From: CAYMLL01 sp964390645
GTDB lineage: Bacteria; Planctomycetota; UBA8108
Direction of reading: 5' to 3'
NCBI GenBank assembly: GCA_964390645.1
Contig: CAYMLL010000112.1
Span: 1 to 21,490, forward strand
DNA length: 21,490 nt
Under the pieces are notes generated by a model. It made no database searches. It was not told the DNA's origin and was given only the letters and a program-made list of their open reading frames with translations. Shown in pieces: positions 1 through 7,241 of this stretch. A program made the translations under genes and the position numbers. Numbering within the stretch: the stretch's first letter is position 1; each line of letters begins with the position of its first letter.

Positions 1-12
1 ACACACATCAAC

Positions 13-2577
13 TTATACCTGACATGGGCCAGGCCGGGGGCCCATCAGCCCCCCCCCCTCCGGGGTCCGAAACACCCGCGGGGGGGGCGCGGCGGCGTCA
101 CCCGACTCGCCCAGCGTCCACCGGATGCGCGCACGACGCGCGTCGTCGTCCTTCGCGGTGCCCTCGAAGGGGCTCACGAGATCCGACGGCGGCACGGTCT
201 TCTTCCACGTCTCGAGATCGAACGCATGGAGAAGCTCCTCCGGAAACGCGTCCTGACGGGCGTCGCCACGGCCGAAGGAGAGGTCGAGCCAGTCGAGGTT
301 CTCCGTACGCTGCCTCTGCGTGATCGGTCCGTGCTGACCGACGCGCCACAGCACCCGGAGATTCTCCGGCTTGCCGAGCCGACGGTAGACGCTGCGCCCC
401 TCGAGGTAGGCCTGCTCCACCGCGAAGGTCGGCTCGGACCCGTCGTTGTGTGCGGTGTGGATCAGACAGCGGCGCGGAGCGATGAGCCCTAGCCAGCCGT
501 GGCTGTCGATCGGCAGCTCGTGCTCACGTCCGGTGAAACTCCGCAGGCTCGGAACAAACCACTCGGACGGAAAGTCTGCCGGCGCCTCGGCGCAGGTGTT
601 GCGGGACGTGAAACGGTACGGCGTCGATCCGGGCGACCCGGGGCTGCGCGCGACGACCGAGGTGATGCGCTCGTCGAAGGCGGCCGCGATCATCGACTGC
701 TTGCCGTAGCGCGAGAAGCCGATGATGCCGACCTGCCCGGGCGCGACCGCGTAACCTCCACCGTCAGCGAGCAGATAGTCCAGAGCACGACCCGCAAGCC
801 ACGCCTTCGTCGAGATCTCCGACCAGGTCGCGGTCGGATACTCGGCGCGAAACGTGCTCCAGACGCTGTCGTAGCCCGGAAAGTCCTTCTCACGATGGTG
901 ACTGTCGACCCCGGGGTAGAGGCAGACGATGTAGCCTCGCGACAGCGCCATCTCCGCCCACGGGATCTGGTAGTAGCGTGGCTGTGTCAGCAGGATGGGA
1001 AAAGGACCATCCCCCGACGGCACCAGTACCGTCACCTCGAAGGAGCACCGCTTCGGCGTATCGAAGGTCAGCTCCACCCGACGGCGGATCGACCCGTCCT
1101 CCGCACGTTTCTCGCCGAGCACCCTCCAGGACGAGAGTGCCGGCTTCTCTCGCGGCCAGGTGCCGACGAAGTACGTCTCGAGCAGCTCGCGGATCTCCAC
1201 ACGCCGCTCGTCCCAGTCCTCGGGGGACTCGACCCGGCGACCGTTCGCGAACTCGAGCAGAGGCGGCAGGTCGGCACGAGGTCGCAGGCTCTTGACCACA
1301 CCGCTCTCCTCGACACAGACCGCGAAGAGCTCACGGCCCGTCGCGTCGAGCGCTCGCCCGACCAGCCGCGCCGGCGAGCGAGTCGAGTCGACCTCGACCT
1401 CGAGGAAGGAGCTCGGCACCCCGGCGTCGTGAAGAAGCGCCGGATGTGGCGCGTTCGCCGGGACGATGACGCTGCCGTGCATGGGCGATGTGATGAGCTC
1501 GAGAAGACGGTGCCCGGCAAGCTCCTCGACAGGATGCGCCAGGGCCCGACTGCGGTGGACGTCGCCGCCCATCAGCACGACGCCGGTGATGCCGTGCGCG
1601 CCGATGTAACGAAAGAGCGCATCGCGCTCGTGGGCGTAGGTCTCCCACTGATCCACCTTGTTGGGACGCGTCGAAGCGTTCCAGATCATGCCGCTGGCGA
1701 GGACCTTGAAGCTCGCGGTCGACACGCGCAGCTCTCGCAGTAGCCACTCCCACTGCGTCTTCCCGAGGAGCGTCGGCATCGAAGGGTCCACCGGCGAAGG
1801 CTCCGTCGCCGCGAAGTAGCGCGTGTCGATCAGAAAGACCTCGACAGCGCCGATGCGGAGCTTCGAGTAGACGCCGGTCTCGCCGTCGCCGCAGCTCGCG
1901 TTCGCTCGATACTCGCGAAAGACCCTCCGCGAGCTCTCCTTGCCGGGGAGCTTGCCATCGACGTCGTTCTTGCCGAAGTCGTGATCGTCCCAGACGCTGT
2001 AGTAGGCCGTCGAGCGCAACACCGCGGCCATCGGCTCGAAGGCCGCGAACTCGCGATGCTTCGCGCGCAGCACGTCGACCTTCGTCGAGTCGATGTAGGG
2101 CGTGTCCCCGAGGAGCACCACCGCATCCGGCGAGCGCTCCCGGATGCGCGCCCAGGTCGCGGCAGTCGGCTCGTCGGTGCGCGCGCAGGATCCGAAGACG
2201 AGGCGCACGACCGACGGCTGGTCGACGGCCTTGAAGGTCGAGAAGCGGAGATCATCGCCCGTGAACGTTCCGCCCGTCGGCAGCTCGATGCGGTACGAGT
2301 ACCGCCTCCCCACGGCCAGCGACTCCAGGCGGAAGACGACACAGAGGTCGCTCTCGGGATCTGCGACGGCCATCGCTCGATGAACGCTCCCCGCATCCGG
2401 GTCGAACGCCACGAGAACATGCTCGCCGGCACTCGCGCAGCGCGCCCACACCGACGCGCTCGTCGGCGTCGTGTGTCCGATGAAGGGACCGTGCGTGATC
2501 CCGTCTCGATCGCCCGCGAAGAGCAGGCCGGAAGAGACCAGCCAGAGCCCGGTCGCGTACGCCAGGAGATTCCTCAC
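13..2577 (-). CDS. PhoD-like metallophosphatase fused to CE15-like (glucuronoyl-esterase-type) esterase, secreted
   Basis: An 854-aa exported protein with two enzyme domains. A GTG start at 2577 gives a signal peptide (residues 1-21, ending LLFA). Residues about 30-420 are an alkaline phosphatase D/PhoD-type domain: a Fn3-like N-terminal part (HGPFIGHTTPTSASVWAR), then FGSCAR (128-133), LLGDTPYID (155-163), WDDHDFGKND (196-205) and MGGDVHRSR (336-344), the usual metal-ligand blocks. Residues about 440-800 are an alpha/beta hydrolase with nucleophile motif GFSRYGK (Ser622), a DSHGWLGLIAPRR block (691-703) and a late His (GQHG, His749), as in CE15-like esterases. The start overlaps the upstream gene's TGA by 4 bp (GTGA), so translational coupling is likely. 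The open frame runs further upstream, but that part lies inside the neighbouring gene. The C-terminus ends just past a ten-base C run (49-58) and may be altered by a frameshift. Phosphatase plus sugar-ester cleavage is inferred from the families; substrates are unknown. Confidence 0.85.
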   Translation of the reverse strand: MRNLLAYATGLWLVSSGLLFAGDRDGITHGPFIGHTTPTSASVWARCASAGEHVLVAFDPDAGSVHRAMAVADPESDLCVVFRLESLAVGRRYSYRIELPTGGTFTGDDLRFSTFKAVDQPSVVRLVFGSCARTDEPTAATWARIRERSPDAVVLLGDTPYIDSTKVDVLRAKHREFAAFEPMAAVLRSTAYYSVWDDHDFGKNDVDGKLPGKESSRRVFREYRANASCGDGETGVYSKLRIGAVEVFLIDTRYFAATEPSPVDPSMPTLLGKTQWEWLLRELRVSTASFKVLASGMIWNASTRPNKVDQWETYAHERDALFRYIGAHGITGVVLMGGDVHRSRALAHPVEELAGHRLLELITSPMHGSVIVPANAPHPALLHDAGVPSSFLEVEVDSTRSPARLVGRALDATGRELFAVCVEESGVVKSLRPRADLPPLLEFANGRRVESPEDWDERRVEIRELLETYFVGTWPREKPALSSWRVLGEKRAEDGSIRRRVELTFDTPKRCSFEVTVLVPSGDGPFPILLTQPRYYQIPWAEMALSRGYIVCLYPGVDSHHREKDFPGYDSVWSTFRAEYPTATWSEISTKAWLAGRALDYLLADGGGYAVAPGQVGIIGFSRYGKQSMIAAAFDERITSVVARSPGSPGSTPYRFTSRNTCAEAPADFPSEWFVPSLRSFTGREHELPIDSHGWLGLIAPRRCLIHTAHNDGSEPTFAVEQAYLEGRSVYRRLGKPENLRVLWRVGQHGPITQRQRTENLDWLDLSFGRGDARQDAFPEELLHAFDLETWKKTVPPSDLVSPFEGTAKDDDARRARIRWTLGESGDAAAPPPRVFRTPEGGGLMGPRPGPCQV
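49..88. other. Homopolymer-rich tract at the 3' end of the esterase gene
   Basis: A run of ten C (49-58) lies close to a G-rich run (about 80-87), within the last 30 or so codons of the phosphatase-esterase gene. The protein after the APPPRVFRTPEGGG stretch has no recognisable family sequence. The tract is a likely place for a length error or polymerase slippage, so the stop at 13-15 should be treated with caution. Confidence 0.5.
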
Positions 2578-3755
2578 CCCGAAGCCTCCTCTCCATCCTT
2601 CGCGGGCTCGTCCGCGTCGTCGCGAAAGAGACCGCCGAGCCGTTCCTTGACTCCCTTCGCGAAGCTCCTCGCCGACTCGGCGACGCCCTCCACCGTCGCT
2701 CCCGCGACGTTCGAGACGCCCGACATCGCGACGCCCGCGATGGCGCCGAGCCCGGTGCCGACCTTGCGCAGGATCTCCCCCGTGAGACCGACCGCGACCC
2801 TCTGGGTCGCCGAGACCGCACGCCCGATCGCCGAGCTGCGCGCCTCGACGTCCCAGCGCCGGAAGCTGCGGCAGCGCTCCTTCGTCAGATAGCCGATGCG
2901 GATGAGGACCAGCGCGTTCGTGATGCCCTCCACCGCGGGACCGGCGACGACACTTCCCGCACCGCCGAGTGACCTGGTGACGACCCCGCCGAGCGACTCG
3001 CTGACGTTGTGAAGATACGCGGCCGCGACCGTCGCCAGCGAGACATCGCGACAGACGGCGATCGTACCGAGCAGGCCGGGTCGACCGTAGTAGAGCGTGG
3101 CGAGGCGACTCGCGAGGCCGACCGACCGCCACAGCATGACGAAGGCGTCGAGAGTCCCGTTCGGCGACACCGCCGTACCCAGCCCGACGTTCAGGGCCTC
3201 GTGGTAGATCAGCTTCTCCGCCTTCGCGTCGACCTCCTGGAGGATCGCGGCCATCTCGCCATCAGCCCACGCGCTCAGCTCGGCCCCGAGCTCCCCGACC
3301 TGGTCCTCGCTCGCCGCGCGGATCTTCCTCGAGAGCCCCACGAGTGACGCACGCGCCGCGTCGATGGCGTCCCGCTTGCCCGCGAGCTCCGCGTTCCTCG
3401 AGCAGGCGTCGAGATAGCGCTCGAGGTAGCGTGCCTCCGCGACCAGATGGCGCCGGCGCAGATCGGCCGCGCAAGGGACCTCCGGCGGCTGGACCACCTT
3501 CGGCACCCTGAGGTACCGACAGGCCGGAACGACGATCAGGATCGCCGCGCCGAGGATGAGAAGGATCGCCAGCACGCCGAGCAGCGGGTGCACGTCGTGA
3601 GCCGCGCCGTGGAGCCTCACCGCCTCGACGACGAGAATGAGCACCAGGAGACCGACAACGCTGTACGCGCTGATCTTCACCCACCCGAGCCATCGGCTCA
3701 GCTGCTCGAACAACCCCGGCGGCGACGTGGATGCGGCGATCGAGGTCTCGGTCAT
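2574..3755 (-). CDS. YcjF/UPF0283 (DUF697-type) inner-membrane protein
   Basis: A 393-aa membrane protein. The ATG at 3755 was chosen because a GGGAG ribosome-binding site lies 7 nt upstream; the longer frame begins in non-conserved sequence. Two hydrophobic segments (residues about 26-46 and 57-77) are followed by a soluble, partly helical stretch. A core then resembles E. coli YcjF: AVSPNGTLDAFVMLWRS and ASRLATLYYG parallel the YcjF segments AVSPLALVDMAFIAWRN and INRIATLYGI. Gly/Ala-rich helices follow, with GITNALVLIRIGYLTKERCR. The family is a conserved membrane protein, often next to the GTPase-like YcjX; its biochemical role is not established. No ycjX-like gene is seen here. It overlaps the downstream phosphatase-esterase gene by 4 bp, so co-expression is likely. 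The family call is by motif recall and the function is unknown. Confidence 0.75.
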   Translation of the reverse strand: MTETSIAASTSPPGLFEQLSRWLGWVKISAYSVVGLLVLILVVEAVRLHGAAHDVHPLLGVLAILLILGAAILIVVPACRYLRVPKVVQPPEVPCAADLRRRHLVAEARYLERYLDACSRNAELAGKRDAIDAARASLVGLSRKIRAASEDQVGELGAELSAWADGEMAAILQEVDAKAEKLIYHEALNVGLGTAVSPNGTLDAFVMLWRSVGLASRLATLYYGRPGLLGTIAVCRDVSLATVAAAYLHNVSESLGGVVTRSLGGAGSVVAGPAVEGITNALVLIRIGYLTKERCRSFRRWDVEARSSAIGRAVSATQRVAVGLTGEILRKVGTGLGAIAGVAMSGVSNVAGATVEGVAESARSFAKGVKERLGGLFRDDADEPAKDGEEASG

Positions 3756-3762
3756 GACTGGG

Positions 3763-3767
3763 CTCCC
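3763..3767 (-). promoter_or_regulatory. Ribosome-binding site of the YcjF-like gene
   Basis: On the minus strand GGGAG lies 7 nt before the ATG at 3755. It fixes this start rather than the upstream in-frame codons. Confidence 0.6.
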
Positions 3768-3920
3768 GGTTTCTCCAGGCTCTCTTCGCGGGTTCCGTGC
3801 TCGCTCAGGACGGTGTCGGCTCCGCGGACCACGGTGGTGCCCCGTCTCGACAGCACGCACCCTCCACGGCACGACGAGGAGGCTCCGAGCTCGCAGCGTC
3901 CGGAGCTCCGACGGACCCGG

Positions 3921-5072
3921 CTAGCGGGCGACGAATCGGACGCAGACCGGCGTCGGCACCTCGACCGAGTGACCCGTCGGCTCGAGCGCCCCGCTGCGCG
4001 GATCGACCCGAAAGACGACGACGACGCCGGTCGACTGGTTCGCGGCAAGCAGGTACGTGCCGGTGGGGTCGATGCCGAAGTTGCGCGGCGTCCTGCCACC
4101 GGTCTTCTCGTTCTCGACGTGGGTCAGCCGCCCGGTCTGCCGGTCGATCCGGAACACGGCGACGCTGTCGTGCCCGCGATTCGACACGTAGAGAAAGCGC
4201 CCCGAGGGATGCACCCGGAGCTCGGCGGTCGAGTTGCCGCCCTGGAAGCCCTCCGGCAGCGTCGACAGGGTCTCGATTTCCACGAGCACACCCTTCCGTG
4301 CGTCGTACGCGAACGCGGTGACGGTCGACGCCATCTCGTTGTTGACATACGCGAAAGGCCACGACGGGTGGAACGCGAAGTGGCGCGGTCCGCCGCCGGG
4401 TGCCACCGATACTCCCGACGGGTCGTTCGCCTCGAGCGTTCCTCGGGTGTCGTCGAAGCGATAGACGAGCACCCTGTCGAGACCGAGATCCGCCGCCATG
4501 GCGTAGCGGTTGGTCGGATCGACGTTGATCGAGTGCGCGTGCGGGGCCCCCTGGCGTCGCTTGTCGACGCTCGAGCCCTGGTGCTGCACGAAGGCCGTCG
4601 TCTCGCCGAGCGACCGGTCGTCCTCGATCCTGATGGCACAGACGCTGCCACCGTTGTAGTTCGCCGCCAGCACGGTGCGGCCGCCGGCGTCGACGACGAG
4701 GTGGCACGGCGCACCACCGCCGGACGACGTCTCGTTGATGAGGGTCAGCTCGCCCGTCGACGCGTCGATCCGGAAGGCCGAGACCGACCCGGCCTTCTGG
4801 CCCTTGAAGTCACCGAACTCGCCGACCGAGAAGAGGTGGCCGCGATCCGGGTGGATCGCCAGGAAGGACGGGTTCCTGGCCCTCGCGGCCAGACCGCGAC
4901 TCTTGACCTCTCCGGTCGCCATGTCGAGGTCGAGGAGGTAGATCCCCTCGCTGCCGGTGCGGCCTCCGGTGTAGGTGCCGATGTAGACATCCATGCGTGT
5001 CGGCCCGTGTGTGCAGGATACGAGGCCGCACAGCGTGACGAGCAGGACGGCGACGGTTCGAGCGGATCGCAT
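3921..5072 (-). CDS. Lactonase-family (PF10282-type) seven-bladed beta-propeller lipoprotein
   Basis: A 383-aa lipoprotein. The ATG at 5072 puts a short signal peptide with lipobox LVSC (Cys20) at the N-terminus; a GTG 36 nt upstream would only add polar residues. The body is a propeller of the 6-phosphogluconolactonase/YbhE type. Hallmarks in order are YIGTYTGGRTGSEGIYLLDL, NPSFLAIHPDRGHLFSVGE, APCHLVVDAGGRTVLAANYN, the family-typical APHAHSINVDP, GGGPRHFAFHP, STAELRVHPSGRFLYVSNRG and TPRNFGIDPTGTYLLAANQ. The cytoplasmic family member hydrolyses 6-phosphogluconolactone. A lipid-anchored, exported copy probably acts on another lactone or serves as a binding propeller, which is inference. It sits 64 nt downstream of the toroid protein and 165 nt upstream of the YcjF-like gene on the same strand, so probably in one transcription unit with the former. 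Confidence 0.88.
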   Translation of the reverse strand: MRSARTVAVLLVTLCGLVSCTHGPTRMDVYIGTYTGGRTGSEGIYLLDLDMATGEVKSRGLAARARNPSFLAIHPDRGHLFSVGEFGDFKGQKAGSVSAFRIDASTGELTLINETSSGGGAPCHLVVDAGGRTVLAANYNGGSVCAIRIEDDRSLGETTAFVQHQGSSVDKRRQGAPHAHSINVDPTNRYAMAADLGLDRVLVYRFDDTRGTLEANDPSGVSVAPGGGPRHFAFHPSWPFAYVNNEMASTVTAFAYDARKGVLVEIETLSTLPEGFQGGNSTAELRVHPSGRFLYVSNRGHDSVAVFRIDRQTGRLTHVENEKTGGRTPRNFGIDPTGTYLLAANQSTGVVVVFRVDPRSGALEPTGHSVEVPTPVCVRFVAR

Positions 5073-5136
5073 GCGGGTGGCTCTGCTTTCTTCGACTTGT
5101 GGCGACACCGATGGTGTCGACGGGTTGACCGGCTCA

Positions 5137-7068
5137 TCAGCTCCCGCGGCGCTTCTTCTGCCAGGCGCTGAACCAGTCCTTGATGGCCTGGATCTGCTCC
5201 TCCCTCTGCCGTCCCCTCGCCCCGGGGTCGAAGGGCGGGACCGTCTCGCTGAAGTACGTCTTGAACGACTCGTAGGCGAGGAGGCGGACCTCGGCGGAGT
5301 CGTGATCGAGGTCGCGAAAGAAGTGGGGCAAGGCCTTCTTGACGCCGATTCGCGTCAACGCCCATGCGGTCGTCCGCTTCAGCGGCACGCTGCCCAGGTC
5401 GTCCTGGTACCAGTCGAGGAGCTCCCCCGACATCTTCCTGTCGCGCTTCGTGCCGGCCGCGACCACCTTCTGCCAGCGCTCGTGCCACGTCTCGAAGAGG
5501 CCCGGATCCCCCGACTCGACGCCCGTCACCAGCGCGAGGTGCTCACGAAAGACCTTCTCGAGCCGGCTCGTCGCCGCAGACTCGAGCGCGCGCGAAAGCT
5601 GCGGAACCAGCTCGCCGCGATACTGCTCGGGATAGGCCTCGACGATGTCCCGGAGAAACTTCGCCAGCTTCACGGAAGGCCGCTTGCGAAGAACGTCGAG
5701 GATCGTCGGATAGTGGAGGCTGGTATCGATCGACGGCAGGTACACCCACTCGCGATCCTCGGCGGTCTTCGGCGTGGCAGCGCGGCCGGTGACGACGATG
5801 CCGCCGCCAGCGTCCCGCGTCAGCAGCCTCGTCGCCCGACGCAGAATGAGGAGCGCGAAGGCGGTGGCGACGCGATCCACCTCGCCGTGCTTGCCCGTCC
5901 CCTTCCACGACCCATCGGCCTGCTGCTCGGCGACGAGATGACGCTTCGCCTCGTCGTACCAGTCGTGGGGACCGAACTTCTTGACGCCACCGATATCCGC
6001 ACACTTCTCGAGGCTGTAGAGTCCGTAGTAGGTCTCGGTCAGGCTCCAGTTGCCCATGATCCAGCCGAATCCGTCGCGAATACCCGCGATAAGGGCCTTC
6101 CATTCCCCGTCTCCGGCTCCCCGCTTGAGGTTCTCCCGGACGATGAGGAGCGACGAGAGTCCGGCGCACGTCATGTTCCACGACGCCCCACCGCTCTGGT
6201 AGTTCCAGCCGCGTTGACGAACCGTGATGTCCTCGGTGCCGATCACGGGATCGTCCTTCGGGACGATCGTACGCGGCCTGACAACCGTCTTGCCACGGCC
6301 GCCGGAGCGGGCCGCGGCGCCACGCTTCGGGCCGGCTCTGCCCGCTCGCACCAGCTCGACGCGATCTCGCCGCCCTCGCTCCTCCTCGGGATCGAGAGTC
6401 AAGCGATCGGACAGGGTGGCGCCGTTCGTCTCCTGCTCCTTGAGGAAGTGGCGCTGGATGCCCTCCCAGACCGATCGTGGCACGCGGGCACCACGCCGCG
6501 CGCCGATGCCGATCGCCAGGACCGCGAACTGGCTGCAGGAGTTGTCGAAGTCGGGACCGGGTCCGTAGCGCCACGCGCCGCGAGCGTTCTGCATCTCCAC
6601 CAGCGCCGCCGTCGCGCTGTGAAGGTAGGGCAGGAAGCGCTTGCCGAGCGTCTTCTTGCCCTTGAGAACGTCACCCGCACGCCCGGGGTTGGACAGCAGG
6701 TAGTCGGTCTCCGCCTGCGCGATCGCCGCATCGAGCGCGAAGATGTAGCATGAGAGAGTGTAGGTGTTGCGCGACTTCCTGAGGCCCTTGTTGAGCTTCG
6801 TGAAGTTCGTGCGCATCAGCGGGTGCTCCAGCGGCACCCCGGCAACGACGAGCGCGTACGTCTCGAGCGCCATCGAGCCGAAGGTGTGCGGGCCGAAGGG
6901 ATTGGCCTGAACCTGACCGAGAAGGTACTTCACCCCCCTGTCGATGGCCCTGTCGGTCGCCGCATCCGCGGCCGCGCACCGTGCTGACGGCAGGGGCAGC
7001 AGAGGCATGACGACGAGAAGAGCGAGGACGAGAGAACGCCGCGAGAGCGCTCTGGCGCGATGACGCAT
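5137..7068 (-). CDS. Secreted prenyltransferase/squalene-oxidase-repeat (alpha/alpha toroid) protein with C-terminal HEAT-like helices
   Basis: A 643-aa protein. The ATG at 7068 gives a clear signal peptide (RRSLVLALLVVMPLLPLPSA, cleavage near residue 33); the open frame upstream is unlike protein. Residues about 35-430 carry repeats typical of terpenoid-cyclase-like toroids: AIDRGVKYLLGQVQ, FGSMALETYALVVAGV, ALVEMQNARGAWRYG, SWNMTCAGLSSLLIVREN, WSLTETYYGLYSLEKC and LVAEQQADGSWKGTG with DRVATAFALLIL. The cyclase catalytic DXDD motif was not seen, so enzymatic cyclisation is unlikely. A basic low-complexity insert (about 260-300) interrupts the toroid. The C-terminal 150 residues look HEAT-like (TTAWALTRIGVKKALPHFF). 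Such secreted toroid proteins are common in planctomycetes and their role is unknown. It is the first gene of the leftward group, facing the dehydratase gene across 173 nt. Confidence 0.8.
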   Translation of the reverse strand: MRHRARALSRRSLVLALLVVMPLLPLPSARCAAADAATDRAIDRGVKYLLGQVQANPFGPHTFGSMALETYALVVAGVPLEHPLMRTNFTKLNKGLRKSRNTYTLSCYIFALDAAIAQAETDYLLSNPGRAGDVLKGKKTLGKRFLPYLHSATAALVEMQNARGAWRYGPGPDFDNSCSQFAVLAIGIGARRGARVPRSVWEGIQRHFLKEQETNGATLSDRLTLDPEEERGRRDRVELVRAGRAGPKRGAAARSGGRGKTVVRPRTIVPKDDPVIGTEDITVRQRGWNYQSGGASWNMTCAGLSSLLIVRENLKRGAGDGEWKALIAGIRDGFGWIMGNWSLTETYYGLYSLEKCADIGGVKKFGPHDWYDEAKRHLVAEQQADGSWKGTGKHGEVDRVATAFALLILRRATRLLTRDAGGGIVVTGRAATPKTAEDREWVYLPSIDTSLHYPTILDVLRKRPSVKLAKFLRDIVEAYPEQYRGELVPQLSRALESAATSRLEKVFREHLALVTGVESGDPGLFETWHERWQKVVAAGTKRDRKMSGELLDWYQDDLGSVPLKRTTAWALTRIGVKKALPHFFRDLDHDSAEVRLLAYESFKTYFSETVPPFDPGARGRQREEQIQAIKDWFSAWQKKRRGS

Positions 7069-7151
7069 GGGTGGTGGAACCTCGCCAGGCCGGGTCAGCG
7101 GGGACTCGAGGAGCCGTCCGGAAGCGCATGGACGGCGCCCTCGGATGCTGT

Positions 7152-7179
7152 ATCGTATGGCGAATTGCTCCACGGTCAC
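7152..7179 (-). promoter_or_regulatory. Possible sigma-70-type promoter for the leftward gene group
   Basis: On the minus strand GTGACC (7179-7174) and TACGAT (7157-7152) are separated by 16 nt, each matching four of six consensus bases. Transcription would begin near 7145, leaving a leader of about 77 nt before the toroid-protein ATG. The match is weak and unsupported by anything beyond its place in a divergent intergenic region. Confidence 0.25.
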
Positions 7180-7186
7180 AGAACCA

Positions 7187-7217
7187 ATCCGGGCCGACCC
7201 GCATCCGGGCCGACCCG
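7187..7217. repeat. Two 15-bp direct repeats in the divergent intergenic region
   Basis: The 15-mer ATCCGGGCCGACCCG occurs exactly twice, at 7187-7201 and 7203-7217 (16-bp period), 25-55 nt before the dehydratase ATG. Tandem copies about one and a half helical turns apart could be a regulator site, or a replication-slippage duplication. Confidence 0.5.
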
Positions 7218-7241
7218 TCTCCAAGACCTCACAGGGCCCCG

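Noticed and set aside
499..1743. Long plus-strand frame opposite the phosphatase-esterase gene
   Set aside because: Arg-rich composition with no motif; it is the antisense reflection of a GC-rich coding frame.
2578..3132. N-terminal extension of the phosphatase-esterase frame upstream of 2577
   Set aside because: It overlaps the YcjF-like gene in another frame, is Arg/Gly-rich without domain character, and the signal peptide and GTGA overlap place the start at 2577.
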